Positions 25,996 through 34,723 of a stretch of DNA of 64,000 nt are shown here, one piece after another. The first letter of the stretch is position 1, and the number at the start of each line of letters is the position of its first letter. Both the position numbers and the translations under genes were made by a program. The notes under the pieces were generated by a model that worked only from the letters and a program-made list of their open reading frames with translations, was not told the DNA's origin and ran no database searches. The stretch spans positions 2,960,913 through 3,024,912 of the forward strand of contig NZ_CP032514.1 in assembly GCF_003606385.1 (NCBI RefSeq), in the 5' to 3' direction. The DNA is from Actinomyces lilanjuaniae (GTDB taxonomy: Bacteria > Actinomycetota > Actinomycetes > Actinomycetales > Actinomycetaceae).

Positions 25996-26718
25996 TCAGA
26001 GGCCGTCAGACAGCTCCCCGCCCTGGCGGTCACGTGCTGCCAGGATGTCGGCCCGCGTCTGCGCCATGTGCTCACGCATCAGCTCAGCGGCCCGGGCGCC
26101 GTCGCCGACAGCGACCGCCTCCTGGATAGCACGGTGCTGCTCAGCCACACGCGTCCGCACGCCCTGAGCCTCTGCGGCTCTGAACCTGGCACCGAGCAGG
26201 GCGTCACGGTAGGGGTGCACCGCAGCGGGGACGAACTGGTTGCCGGCAGCGCTGAGAACGGCGTCGTGAAAGGCGTTGTCCAGCCCGACCACCGCCTGGA
26301 CGTCGTCGGTTCTCGCGGCCACCTCGTACTCCTCCACGCACCGCGACATCTCCGCCAGATGACTGTCCGCGCGGTGAGCAGCAGCCAGCCGGACGGCACC
26401 GACCTCCAGCATCTCCTGAACCCCCAGGACGTCGAGCTCCACCTCCAGCACACGCCCCTCGTGCGCGGCCACGTACATGAGGTAGCGCAGCTCGCGCCAC
26501 CGGAACCGCGGCAGGAGAAACGTGCCCCTCCCGTGCACCACATTGAGGACCCCGCCCATAGAGAGGTTCCTCACCGCCTCACGCATTGTTGGCCGCGAGA
26601 CCCGAAGGAACCGGGCCAGCTCGGCCTCGGCGGGAAGCGGCTCGTCCTCCACGAAGATTCCGTTGGCGACCGCGTCGAGAACCTTCTCAACGGCCCCTGC
26701 CACCATGTCATTGGCCAC
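25996..26718 (-). CDS. FadR-subfamily GntR transcriptional regulator
   Basis: The 240-residue protein has an N-terminal winged helix (LPAEAELARFLRVSRPTMREAVRNLSMGGVLNVVHGRGTFL) and an FCD ligand domain with metal/ligand-binding-type residues in DNAFHDAVLSAAGN and EQHRAIQEAV. Starts with GTG at 26718 after TGAGGAG. FCD regulators usually sense small carboxylic acids. Its location upstream of the ureide operon and near the two identical palindromes makes it the likely pathway regulator; allantoate, ureidoglycolate or glyoxylate would be natural effectors, but that is inference. Confidence 0.9.
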   Translation of the reverse strand: MANDMVAGAVEKVLDAVANGIFVEDEPLPAEAELARFLRVSRPTMREAVRNLSMGGVLNVVHGRGTFLLPRFRWRELRYLMYVAAHEGRVLEVELDVLGVQEMLEVGAVRLAAAHRADSHLAEMSRCVEEYEVAARTDDVQAVVGLDNAFHDAVLSAAGNQFVPAAVHPYRDALLGARFRAAEAQGVRTRVAEQHRAIQEAVAVGDGARAAELMREHMAQTRADILAARDRQGGELSDGL

Positions 26719-26843
26719 GCAGACTCCTCACGCACAGGCTCCCAGGATGTGGCAGCGTAGCTGGACGACCGCGCACGAAGGGGCCTGACCGACATCCAGT
26801 ACTATCGCTCGCAGCCTACCCTCCACCCTGAGCAGTACGCTCT

Positions 26844-28209
26844 TCAGCGCGCTGCGGAGCCGCCCAGCGGCTCCGCCCGCTGCTGCCGCGACCCGGTCTC
26901 GGCCTCTGCCGCCACCGCCCTGGGCCCCCCGCCCAGGGCGCGCACCAACCACCAGTAGGCAGCCGCAACCACCCACACGAGCACGACCAGCGCTGCCTGC
27001 ACCGGTACCGACCAGCCGGTACCGGGAAGCACCAGGACCGCAGCTCCTGCCGCCACGCACTCAGCAGTGTTGAACAGGACGTCGTAGATGCTGAAGGCAC
27101 GACCCCGGTAGAAGTCGGCCGTGTCGCTCTGGACTATCGTGTCCACAGCAATCTTGGCTCCCTGCACACCTGTACCGAACACGAGGAGACCTCCGGTCAT
27201 CCAGTACTGGTCGTAGGTCGCTACAAGTACCAGCTGGCCCGCACTGCCCCCACCAGGCAGGCCACCACCCATGCTGACGGCGAGACCCGTTCATGGGCAA
27301 GAGGAGTCAGGACCACGGCCACCCCGTGACCCGCCACCATCGCCCCATGAGGACACCGAACAACGCCAGGCCCCGGTCGGCGTCCTGGGGGGCAGCTAGC
27401 AGGTTGCGCGCCACCAGGATGACGGTGACGACCTCCATGCCGTAGACAAACCGGTGCAGCGCCATCGTGGTCAGCGCCAGACCCGGGGTGCCGCGACGCA
27501 CCAGGTAGACCACAGCGTCGACCAGGTCAGCCGCAGCAGCCACGAGCCCGGCGCCCAGACCGGTACCCCCGTTGCCCTCCCGGCCGTCAGGCCCCAGCTG
27601 GTCAGGCCGCAACCGGGTCACCACCAGGGCAGCGCCGCAGTAGAGAAGGACCGCCGTCACCAGGCTGGCCGTCTCCTGCGGGCTGCCCTCGGGGAGTAGG
27701 AGCCGCAGCAGCACCCCGATGACGGCACCCAGCGCGGTGGCCGCCCCACCCAGGGTGGGTACGACGGAGTTGGCCACCAGGAGACGCTGGCGAGCCACGA
27801 CCTGAGGCAGCCCGGCACTGAGCACGCTGAGCAGGAACCTGCTCGTACCCAGGGCCACAAGTACGAGCACGTAGAGGAGCGGCCCCCTACCAAGAACCCG
27901 CAGGACGACAGCGGTAGCAGCGATCAGGCCTGCCCGGGCCAGGTTGCCGTACAGGAGGGTCTGGCGCCGCCGCCACCGGTCGATGAGGGGACCAGTCAAG
28001 GGACCCACGACGCTGAAGGGCAGGAGCATGACCACCAAGGCGGTGGCGACCCCGCTGGCTGTGGCCATGCTGTGGGCCTGGAAGAAGAAGAGGGTGGCCA
28101 GCCCCACCTGGACCATCCCGTCCCCGGTCTGGGACAGCAGCCGGACTACCAGCAGGGTCCGGAATGCCCGGACGGAGGCAAGGCCCTTGAGGTCGGTCGT
28201 CAGCTGCAT
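26844..28209 (-). pseudogene. MFS-type transporter, broken by two frameshifts
   Basis: The first part (28209 to about 27343) encodes MFS features: LLVVRLLSQTGDGMVQVGLATLFFF, GPLIDRWRRR after span 2, and repeated hydrophobic spans. The frame is lost at a coding-strand G4 run (C4 at 27343-27346) and again at a G5 run (C5 at 27247-27251). Adding one G at each site gives one continuous frame through VLMGAMVAGHGVAVVL and CLVGGSAGQLVLVATYDQYW to the last spans, ending at 26844, about 455 residues. It is either an inactivated transporter or an intact gene with base-calling errors. Substrate is unknown. Confidence 0.78.
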
Positions 28210-28299
28210 GGGCGCTATGGTTCCCGGCTCAGGGACTCAGGTCCAGCAGGCCACGGCACACCCTCTGCACGGCGGAGCAGATGACGGGACAATAAAGGT

Positions 28300-30057
28300 A
28301 TGAGCGATAGAACCACGACTGACACCACGCTCTCCGCCGAGCACGTATCCTCCACCCCGATCGCCGTCCCTGTTGCGGGGAGCGGACCCCTGGTCCGGGC
28401 GCCGTGCGGTCCGGTGCGCGGCCGGTGGCGTACCGTCGTCCCGCCCGGCACCCTGGCTGACGCTCCTGCTACCACACCTGTCTGCCGCGCCCCCGACCTC
28501 ACCAGACAGCTGACTGGCTACGGACGCTCCGCCGCGTTCTACAACATCCCCTACGCCGAGGCACCGGTAGGTCGGCTTCGCTTCATGGCGCCCGTCCCGC
28601 GCGCCCGCTGGCAGGAGGAGCGCGCGGCCCTCCTTCCCGGGCCGACGCCGCAACGGGGCTCGGTCTTTGAGGACCCCGCCATTCCAGAGCCCTCCGGCCC
28701 CGGCGAGGACATGCTCAACCTCAACGTCTTCACCCCGGTGCCCGGGCAGGCAAAAGCCGGGCTGCCGGTCTACGTGTGGATCCACGGCGGCGGCTGGTCC
28801 TCCGGGTGCCAGGCCAGCCCCTGGTACGACGGCGCCGCCTTCAACCGCGACGGCGTGGTGACTGTCGTCCCGTCCTACCGGCTCGGCTTTGACGGCTACG
28901 GCTGGGTGGACGGGTCCGACGCCCCGCTCAACCGCGGTGTACTCGACCAGGTCCTTGCCCTGGAGTGGGTACGCGACAACATCGCCGCCTTTGGTGGCGA
29001 CCCCACCAACGTCACCGTCGGAGGGCAGAGTGCTGGCGGGGGCAACGTGCTCACCCTGATGACAGCACCCCGGGCTGAGGGCCTGTTCTGCCGCGGCATC
29101 ATCGAGTCGGCGGCTGTCACTGACATCCCTGCCGACCGGGCTCGGGACACGGCCCGGCAGATGGCTGAGCTTGCCGGGGTCACCCCCACCCTGGAGGGGT
29201 GGCACACCCTGGACTACGACCAGCTCTTCGCCACCACCATGGACTTTGAGGCCCATCGCACCGAGCTGGCCGCGACGCACGCGCCGCCGCTGGCCCACAG
29301 GGTCCGAGCCGCCCTGGTGCCCGGCGAGGACACCACCATCACCTACGGCCCCACTGTGGACGGTGACGTCCTGTCTCTGGGCGTGCACGAGGCGGTCGCC
29401 CGGGGCCACAGTGCCGGGGTCCCGCTCCTGGCCATCAGCACGACGCACGAGTTCCTCACCGCGACGTCGGAGCTGGCTGATGAGATGGAGGGGCGCAGTG
29501 CCGCAGAGGTGCTGACCGAAGCGGGGGTGGACGCCGGGCTGGCGCGCGACTACGTGGCCGGGCACCCCGAGCACACGGACAGGCAGCACCTGCTTCTCGG
29601 CAACGTCTTGTCTGACGCCATGTTCCACCTGCCGCTGGTGGCCTGGGCCGAGGCCCGCCGCTGTCACCGCAGCACCCATGACAGCAACGCAGGTACGTGG
29701 ATCAGCCGCTTCGCCTGGGAGTCGCCCGCCACCGGCTGGTCCACCCACTGCTTCGAGGTGCCCTTCGCCTTCGACTGCCTGGCCCACCCCTACTGCGACC
29801 ACACCCTGCAGGGCAGACCGCCGCAGTCACTGGCTGACGCTGTGCACGGCGACTGGGTACGGTTCATCACCACCGGGGACCCGGGGTGGACCGCCTGGGA
29901 CGAGCGCGGCCTGGGGCGCGCCTACGGCGACCCACGCGGCCCCCGTCCTGACGGCACCGCCGACGGCGAGGTGTACAGGCTCCAGCGTCGGCTGCTGGCC
30001 GCAGGCAGGAGCCTGAGGCGCCAGGACACGACCCAGGGGCGCAGCCCGCAGGACTGA
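28300..30057 (+). CDS. Type B carboxylesterase
   Basis: This 585-residue alpha/beta hydrolase has the family markers FYNIPYAEAPVGRLRF, EDMLNLNVFTP, the oxyanion-hole WIHGGGWSSG and the nucleophile elbow GGQSAGG (Ser244). No signal peptide is evident, so it is probably cytoplasmic. It is divergent from the MFS transporter gene and convergent with serA. The N-terminal 70 residues before the conserved core include a low-complexity stretch, so the real start could be slightly later. Family members hydrolyse simple esters; substrate unknown. Confidence 0.9.
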   Translation: MSDRTTTDTTLSAEHVSSTPIAVPVAGSGPLVRAPCGPVRGRWRTVVPPGTLADAPATTPVCRAPDLTRQLTGYGRSAAFYNIPYAEAPVGRLRFMAPVPRARWQEERAALLPGPTPQRGSVFEDPAIPEPSGPGEDMLNLNVFTPVPGQAKAGLPVYVWIHGGGWSSGCQASPWYDGAAFNRDGVVTVVPSYRLGFDGYGWVDGSDAPLNRGVLDQVLALEWVRDNIAAFGGDPTNVTVGGQSAGGGNVLTLMTAPRAEGLFCRGIIESAAVTDIPADRARDTARQMAELAGVTPTLEGWHTLDYDQLFATTMDFEAHRTELAATHAPPLAHRVRAALVPGEDTTITYGPTVDGDVLSLGVHEAVARGHSAGVPLLAISTTHEFLTATSELADEMEGRSAAEVLTEAGVDAGLARDYVAGHPEHTDRQHLLLGNVLSDAMFHLPLVAWAEARRCHRSTHDSNAGTWISRFAWESPATGWSTHCFEVPFAFDCLAHPYCDHTLQGRPPQSLADAVHGDWVRFITTGDPGWTAWDERGLGRAYGDPRGPRPDGTADGEVYRLQRRLLAAGRSLRRQDTTQGRSPQD

Positions 30058-30114
30058 GGTCGCGGCTGCCCGGCTAAGGCCTGGCCAATACCCGGGCGTG
30101 TGCCCTGCATAGCA

Positions 30115-30134
30115 CGTGGTATCGCGGTACCACG
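30115..30134. terminator. Short hairpin between convergent genes
   Basis: CGTGGTA (30115-30121) pairs with TACCACG (30128-30134) around a six-base loop, immediately after the serA stop and 58 bases beyond the esterase stop. Position fits a shared terminator, but the stem is short and there is no T-run. Confidence 0.3.
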
Positions 30135-30135
30135 C

Positions 30136-31314
30136 TCAGATGCAGCGTGCCGACAGCACCCCGTCGATCGCGCGCACCTCGGCAAGGACCTCGGGGAGGC
30201 GCTCACCCTCGATATCAACCAGGGTCACCGCCAGGTCGTCGCGGGACTTGTTGAGCAGGTTGGCGATGTTCTGCCCGTGCTGAGCCACGATCGTGGAGAC
30301 CTGTCCCACCATGTTAGGGACGTTTCGGTTGACGATGACCAGGCGGTGGGTACCCTCCGCGCGGGCCATGACAGCCTCAGGGAAGTTGACGGCGTTGTGG
30401 ACCTGACCGTCCTCCAGGAAGCCGCGTAGGGACTCCGCCGCCATGATGGCGCAGTTGCGCTCCGCCTCCTTGGTGGAGGCGCCCAGGTGCGGCAGGGAGA
30501 TGCACTTGGGATGCTTGTGGACGGCCGTGGAGGGGAAGTCACACACGTATCCGCCCAGCTGGTCCTCGTCCAGGGCAGTGACGACAGCGTCGGTGTCGAC
30601 GATCTCCGCCCGGGCGAAGTTGAGCAGCACGGCAGTGTCCTTCATGAGAGCCAGACGCTGGGTGCTCACCAGGCCCCGGGTGGCGGGAATGAGGGGGACG
30701 TGCACCGTGAGGATGTCGGCGCGCCGGAACACCTCCTCGATCGAGTCAGCCCGCTCCACCTCCGCGCTCAGGTGCCAGGCGTGCTCCACCGAGATCCCCG
30801 GGTCGAAACCGACGACACTCAGCCCCAGCCCTAGTGCCGCGTTGGCGACCTGGACCCCGATCGCCCCCAGGCCGATGATGCCCAGGGTGCGTCCGGGCAG
30901 CTCAAAGCCCACGAACTGCTTCTTTCCCGCCTCGACCGCCTTGGCGATCTGCGCGTCGTCGCCCGACAGCTCGTGGGCGAAGCGGGCGGCGGGGATGAGG
31001 TGACGCGAGGCGATGAACAGCCCTGCCAGCACCAGCTCCTTGACGGCATTGGCGTTGGCTCCGGGAGTGTTGAACACCGGCACGCCCCGCTCGGTCAGCG
31101 CCGCCACCGGAATATTGTTGGTTCCGGCCCCGGCGCGGGCCACCGCCATGACGGAGTCCCCGATGGGGGTGTCGTGAAGGGAGGCCGAGCGCACCAGCAG
31201 GGCGTGGGGCTCCTCCACACCACCACCGACCTCGTAGAGCTCGTCGGGGAAGCGCGACAGGCCAGCCCCGGAGATGCCGTTGAGTGTCTGGATACGGTAG
31301 GTCTTGTCAGTCAT
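30136..31314 (-). CDS. serA: D-3-phosphoglycerate dehydrogenase
   Basis: The 392-residue enzyme oxidises 3-phosphoglycerate in the first step of serine synthesis. It has the NAD-binding motif LGIIGLGAIGVQVANAA, the substrate region RSASLHDTPIGDSVMAVARAGAGTNNIPV, the catalytic His in SLPHLGASTKEAE, and a C-terminal ACT-like domain (from about 325) with NVPNMVGQVSTIVAQHGQNIANL. The lack of the extra ASB domain makes it the short bacterial form. It follows serC by 61 bases on the same strand, so the pair is probably one operon. Confidence 0.94.
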   Translation of the reverse strand: MTDKTYRIQTLNGISGAGLSRFPDELYEVGGGVEEPHALLVRSASLHDTPIGDSVMAVARAGAGTNNIPVAALTERGVPVFNTPGANANAVKELVLAGLFIASRHLIPAARFAHELSGDDAQIAKAVEAGKKQFVGFELPGRTLGIIGLGAIGVQVANAALGLGLSVVGFDPGISVEHAWHLSAEVERADSIEEVFRRADILTVHVPLIPATRGLVSTQRLALMKDTAVLLNFARAEIVDTDAVVTALDEDQLGGYVCDFPSTAVHKHPKCISLPHLGASTKEAERNCAIMAAESLRGFLEDGQVHNAVNFPEAVMARAEGTHRLVIVNRNVPNMVGQVSTIVAQHGQNIANLLNKSRDDLAVTLVDIEGERLPEVLAEVRAIDGVLSARCI

Positions 31315-31375
31315 CTGTGCAGTCTCTTCCCTGTGTCTGGCAGGCCTGACCCCAGGTCTGGCCCTGGCCCTGGGC

Positions 31376-32464
31376 TCAAGCCCTGGTCGCCTCGAAGTCG
31401 GTCATGTAGTCCACCAGCGCCTGGACGCCCTCAATGGGCATGGCATTGTAGATGGAGGCCCGCATCCCTCCCACGGAGCGGTGGCCCTTGAGATTGGTCA
31501 GGCCCGCAGCCTGGGCGCCGAGGAGGAAGTCGGCGTCCAGAGCCGGGTCAGCCAGAGTGAAGGGAACGTTCATCCAGGACCGGGAGCGCTCCTGGACAGG
31601 GTTGGTATAGAAGTCTGAGGCGTCGACGGCACCGTAGAGCAGCTCGGCCTTGGCACGGTTGCGCTCGCCCATGGCTTCCAGGCCACCGTTATCCTCCAGC
31701 CAGTGAGCGATGAGCCCCAGGAGGTAGACGGCAAAGGTGGGCGGGGTGTTGAGCATGGAGTCGGCGGCGGACATCCTGGTGTAGTCCAGGACAACGGGGG
31801 TCGTGGTGCGAGCGCGCCCCAGGAGGTCCTCACGAACGATGACCACGCACAGCCCGGAGGGGCCCATGTTCTTCTGCGCCCCGGCGTAGATGAGCCCGTA
31901 GCGGCTGACGTCCAGGGGACGGGACAGGATGGTGGAGGAGGCGTCGGCCACCAGGGCGACGTCGCCCGCGTCAGGGACGTAGCCGAACTCGACGCCGCCA
32001 ATGGTCTCGTTGGGGGTGTAGTGCAGGTAGCGGGCGTCCTGGGGGACGGAGAAGGAGCCCTCCTCCGGGGTGGTGGTGTAGGAGGAGGCGGCCTCGTCCG
32101 CGACGACGACGACGTCCAGGTCGTAGGCGCGGGCCTGCTCGACAGCCTTGGCTGACCACTGGCCGGTGTTGAGGTAGGCAACCGTGTCACCGGGTGCGGT
32201 GAGGTTAAGGGGGATACCCGCGAACTGGGCTGTGGCCCCACCCTGGAGGAAGAGGACCCGGTAGTCCTCGGGCACGCCCATGACACGGCGCAGGGTGGCC
32301 TCCGCGTCAGCAGCGCATGCCACGAAGTCCTTGCCACGGTGGGAGACCTCCAGGACGGACATCCCCGACCCGGACCAGTCGGTCAGCTCGGAGGCGGCAC
32401 GCTCCAGCACGGGCAGAGGCAGCTGGGCGGGACCGGCGGAGAAGTTGTAGACGCGCACGGGCAC
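31376..32464 (-). CDS. serC: Phosphoserine aminotransferase
   Basis: The 362-residue PLP enzyme makes 3-phosphoserine from 3-phosphohydroxypyruvate. The core starts RVYNFSAGPAQLP; SHRGKDF, LFLQGGATAQFAGIPLN and the PLP-Lys segment YAGAQKNMGPSGLCV are all present. The GTG at 32464 gives the normal family length (362 in E. coli). The frame is open upstream to a GTG at 32548, but that 28-residue extension is not family-like. It is upstream of serA; together they account for two of the three serine steps (no serB in the window). Confidence 0.93.
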   Translation of the reverse strand: MPVRVYNFSAGPAQLPLPVLERAASELTDWSGSGMSVLEVSHRGKDFVACAADAEATLRRVMGVPEDYRVLFLQGGATAQFAGIPLNLTAPGDTVAYLNTGQWSAKAVEQARAYDLDVVVVADEAASSYTTTPEEGSFSVPQDARYLHYTPNETIGGVEFGYVPDAGDVALVADASSTILSRPLDVSRYGLIYAGAQKNMGPSGLCVVIVREDLLGRARTTTPVVLDYTRMSAADSMLNTPPTFAVYLLGLIAHWLEDNGGLEAMGERNRAKAELLYGAVDASDFYTNPVQERSRSWMNVPFTLADPALDADFLLGAQAAGLTNLKGHRSVGGMRASIYNAMPIEGVQALVDYMTDFEATRA

Positions 32465-32836
32465 ATTGTGTCCACTTGGGCCAGGGGCGGCAATCTCGTG
32501 CACCCGTGGCGTGGTGCAGGAAGCCTCCAGTGTGAGGTAGTGCTCCACCGGGCGGCCCGGGAGCCGTCAGCCCTACCCGGGGCACAGGGGCTCGTGGCAG
32601 ACGGTCGAGGCCGCTCACCACCCCAGGGGCAGTCGCGCCCGGGGTGCAACGGCTTGTGCCTACCGGGACCTGCTACCGGTCCTGCCCGCTCCGGGCAGGT
32701 AGCCTGCGAGCACGGGGACAGCGGCAGCCCACTAGGACCGCGGTCGGTCTCGCGTATCGGCCTACCGTCCCCCGGACCGGCCCTGGACCCTGCAGCCTGG
32801 GGCACCGACCCAGCACCTCCCAGCAAGGCGGCGAGA
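32465..32836. other. Divergent intergenic region between serC and the DUF4832 gene
   Basis: This 372-base GC-rich stretch between divergent genes must contain both promoters. Open frames extend into it from both sides, but none has a credible start or family match. No repeat or operator is obvious. Confidence 0.35.
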
Positions 32837-34453
32837 ATGACCCACCTCCCGATCGACGGCGTACCTGCGCAGGTACCTGCCGAGGACCCCGGCGACGCGC
32901 CGGGTAGCCTCGGCTCGCGCCGTGTCGGGGCCGTCTGGGACCGGGTCGCGGCCGGGTGGGGCGGCCGTAGGGGAAGGCGACGAGCCGTCGTCAGCATCGT
33001 GGGCATCGTGATCGTGGCTGTCCTCCTGGCTGCGGGCCTACGTGCCTGTCTGCCTCTGGGGGCGTGGGAGGAGCTGCCCCGGACCGTCGCTCCCGTATCC
33101 AACCCGCTCAAGGGCATGCTCCCCTATGCTCCTGAGGACCCGCAGGCCGACCCCGACCTCTCCGACTCCGCCCTGCCCCACACGATGGAGTGGCTCTACC
33201 TGCCCCTCAGCGACGTGGTCACAGGACCTGACGCCTACGACTGGACAGTCCTGGAGTCCCACCTGGAGGCGATCGCTGCTCGTGGGCACCACACGGTCCT
33301 GCGCTTCTACATGGACTTTCCCGGTCGTCCCAGCGGCGTCCCCCCCTACCTGGTGGAGGACGGCCTGGTCACCACCCGCTCCTACAGCTTCTACCACAAC
33401 GGGGTACAGGGCTCAGCCGCCTCGGTGAGCCCGGACTACAACGACCCGGACACGATGACGATGCTCACCGGCTTCGTCTCCGCCTTCGGGGAACGCTACG
33501 ACGGTGACCCCCGCCTAGGCTTCGTCACCCAGGGCCTGGTGGGCTTCTGGGGGGAGGGGCACACCTGGCCCATGGACGGCACTGTCTCCTCGGACAATCC
33601 CCGGGGCGAGGACTGGATGGCCAGCGAGGCCAACCAGAAGGCACTGGTGGAGGCCTGGGACGAGGCCTTTGACACCACCCCGACCCAGATGCGCTACCCC
33701 ACGTCGTGGTCAGCCTCCCACGACGTGGGCTACCACGACGACTCCTTTGGCTACGCCACCCTGGATACGACAGACTGGCACTTCATGGCGCTCATGCGCA
33801 CGGCCGGGGCCACGCAGGCCTGGCAGACCAGTCCGATCGGCGGGGAGGTGTACCCGGGCATCCAGGACTGTGTGCTGACCGACCCTGACGACTGCGGCTC
33901 CGCCCAGGACGTGGCGGCCGGGCGCGACATCGACCTGACCGCCTCCATCCAGGCCACTCACGCTACCTGGCTGCTCGACGACTGGGTCTTCACCGGGGAC
34001 ATGGGGGAGCAGGAGCGCAGGCTCGCCGCCGAGTCGAGCGCGTCCACCGGCTACGAGCTGGCGGCGACGCGGTGGCGTGCGCGCGGCAGCGAGGTGGAGG
34101 TGGAGATCGTCAACGACGGAGTGGCTCCCTTCTACTACAGCTGGCAGGTGGAGGTCGTCGTCCTGGACTCCGGAGGCACCGTGGTGGAACGCACAGCTCT
34201 AAACGGCGACCTACGCCAGGTTCTGCCCGGCACGGCGGTCACCTTCTCCGGCACGCTGGACGTGCCCGAGGAGCAGGCAACGGTGCTGCTGCGGGTCGTC
34301 AACCCGCTGGAGGGCGGTGCGCCGCTGCGGCTGGCTAACGCGGGCCAGGACCAGGACCTGGAGGGTTACCTAACCCTGGGCCGCCTGGGGCCAACGGGCT
34401 CAGGCTCCCGAGGGGGTAGGGGTTCTCCCGAGGGGCGGGCCAGGTCGTTCTGA
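32837..34453 (+). CDS. DUF4832-type glycoside-hydrolase-like membrane-anchored protein
   Basis: The 538-residue protein starts MTHLPIDGVP at 32837. A cytoplasmic head of about 48 residues ends in a basic stretch and a membrane span (VVSIVGIVIVAVLLAAGLRA). Outside lies a TIM-barrel-like domain (NPLKGMLPYAPE, WLYLPLSDV, DWTVLESHLEAIAARGHHTVLRFYMDFPG, FVTQGLVGFWGEGHTW) followed by a beta-sandwich C-terminus (about 400-510) with EVEVEIVNDGVAPFYYSWQVEV. This order matches DUF4874/DUF4832 proteins. The acidic WGEGHTW segment looks like a glycosidase active-site loop. The tail is Gly/Ser/Arg-rich. It may act on glycans together with the nearby alpha-galactosidase, but no activity is established. Confidence 0.78.
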   Translation: MTHLPIDGVPAQVPAEDPGDAPGSLGSRRVGAVWDRVAAGWGGRRGRRRAVVSIVGIVIVAVLLAAGLRACLPLGAWEELPRTVAPVSNPLKGMLPYAPEDPQADPDLSDSALPHTMEWLYLPLSDVVTGPDAYDWTVLESHLEAIAARGHHTVLRFYMDFPGRPSGVPPYLVEDGLVTTRSYSFYHNGVQGSAASVSPDYNDPDTMTMLTGFVSAFGERYDGDPRLGFVTQGLVGFWGEGHTWPMDGTVSSDNPRGEDWMASEANQKALVEAWDEAFDTTPTQMRYPTSWSASHDVGYHDDSFGYATLDTTDWHFMALMRTAGATQAWQTSPIGGEVYPGIQDCVLTDPDDCGSAQDVAAGRDIDLTASIQATHATWLLDDWVFTGDMGEQERRLAAESSASTGYELAATRWRARGSEVEVEIVNDGVAPFYYSWQVEVVVLDSGGTVVERTALNGDLRQVLPGTAVTFSGTLDVPEEQATVLLRVVNPLEGGAPLRLANAGQDQDLEGYLTLGRLGPTGSGSRGGRGSPEGRARSF

Positions 34454-34723
34454 CTCTGTGTCCCAGCATGTCCCGGCAAGTCACGGCATGCCGTCCATCT
34501 CACGCTCCCGGACGGCCGGTGGGCCGCGGTCGGGTCAGGCTGGGCGGTCTGCAGGCGACAGCGGGGGCGTCCTGCCTGGTCAGGGGGTCGATCAGGTTGA
34601 CACCAGCACCCGGGGGAGCCGCCCCTCAGGCTGGTGGTCATCGGGCCGGGCGCCTCCTGACCATGGACGACGGCACCGTCACCTGCCCCCTGTCAGCCCT
34701 GGGATCCCAGGAGACCGGCCCTG

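Noticed and set aside
28237..29802. A 521-codon frame antisense to the carboxylesterase
   Set aside because: Gly/Val/His-rich shadow frame of a high-GC gene; the opposite strand carries clear esterase motifs.
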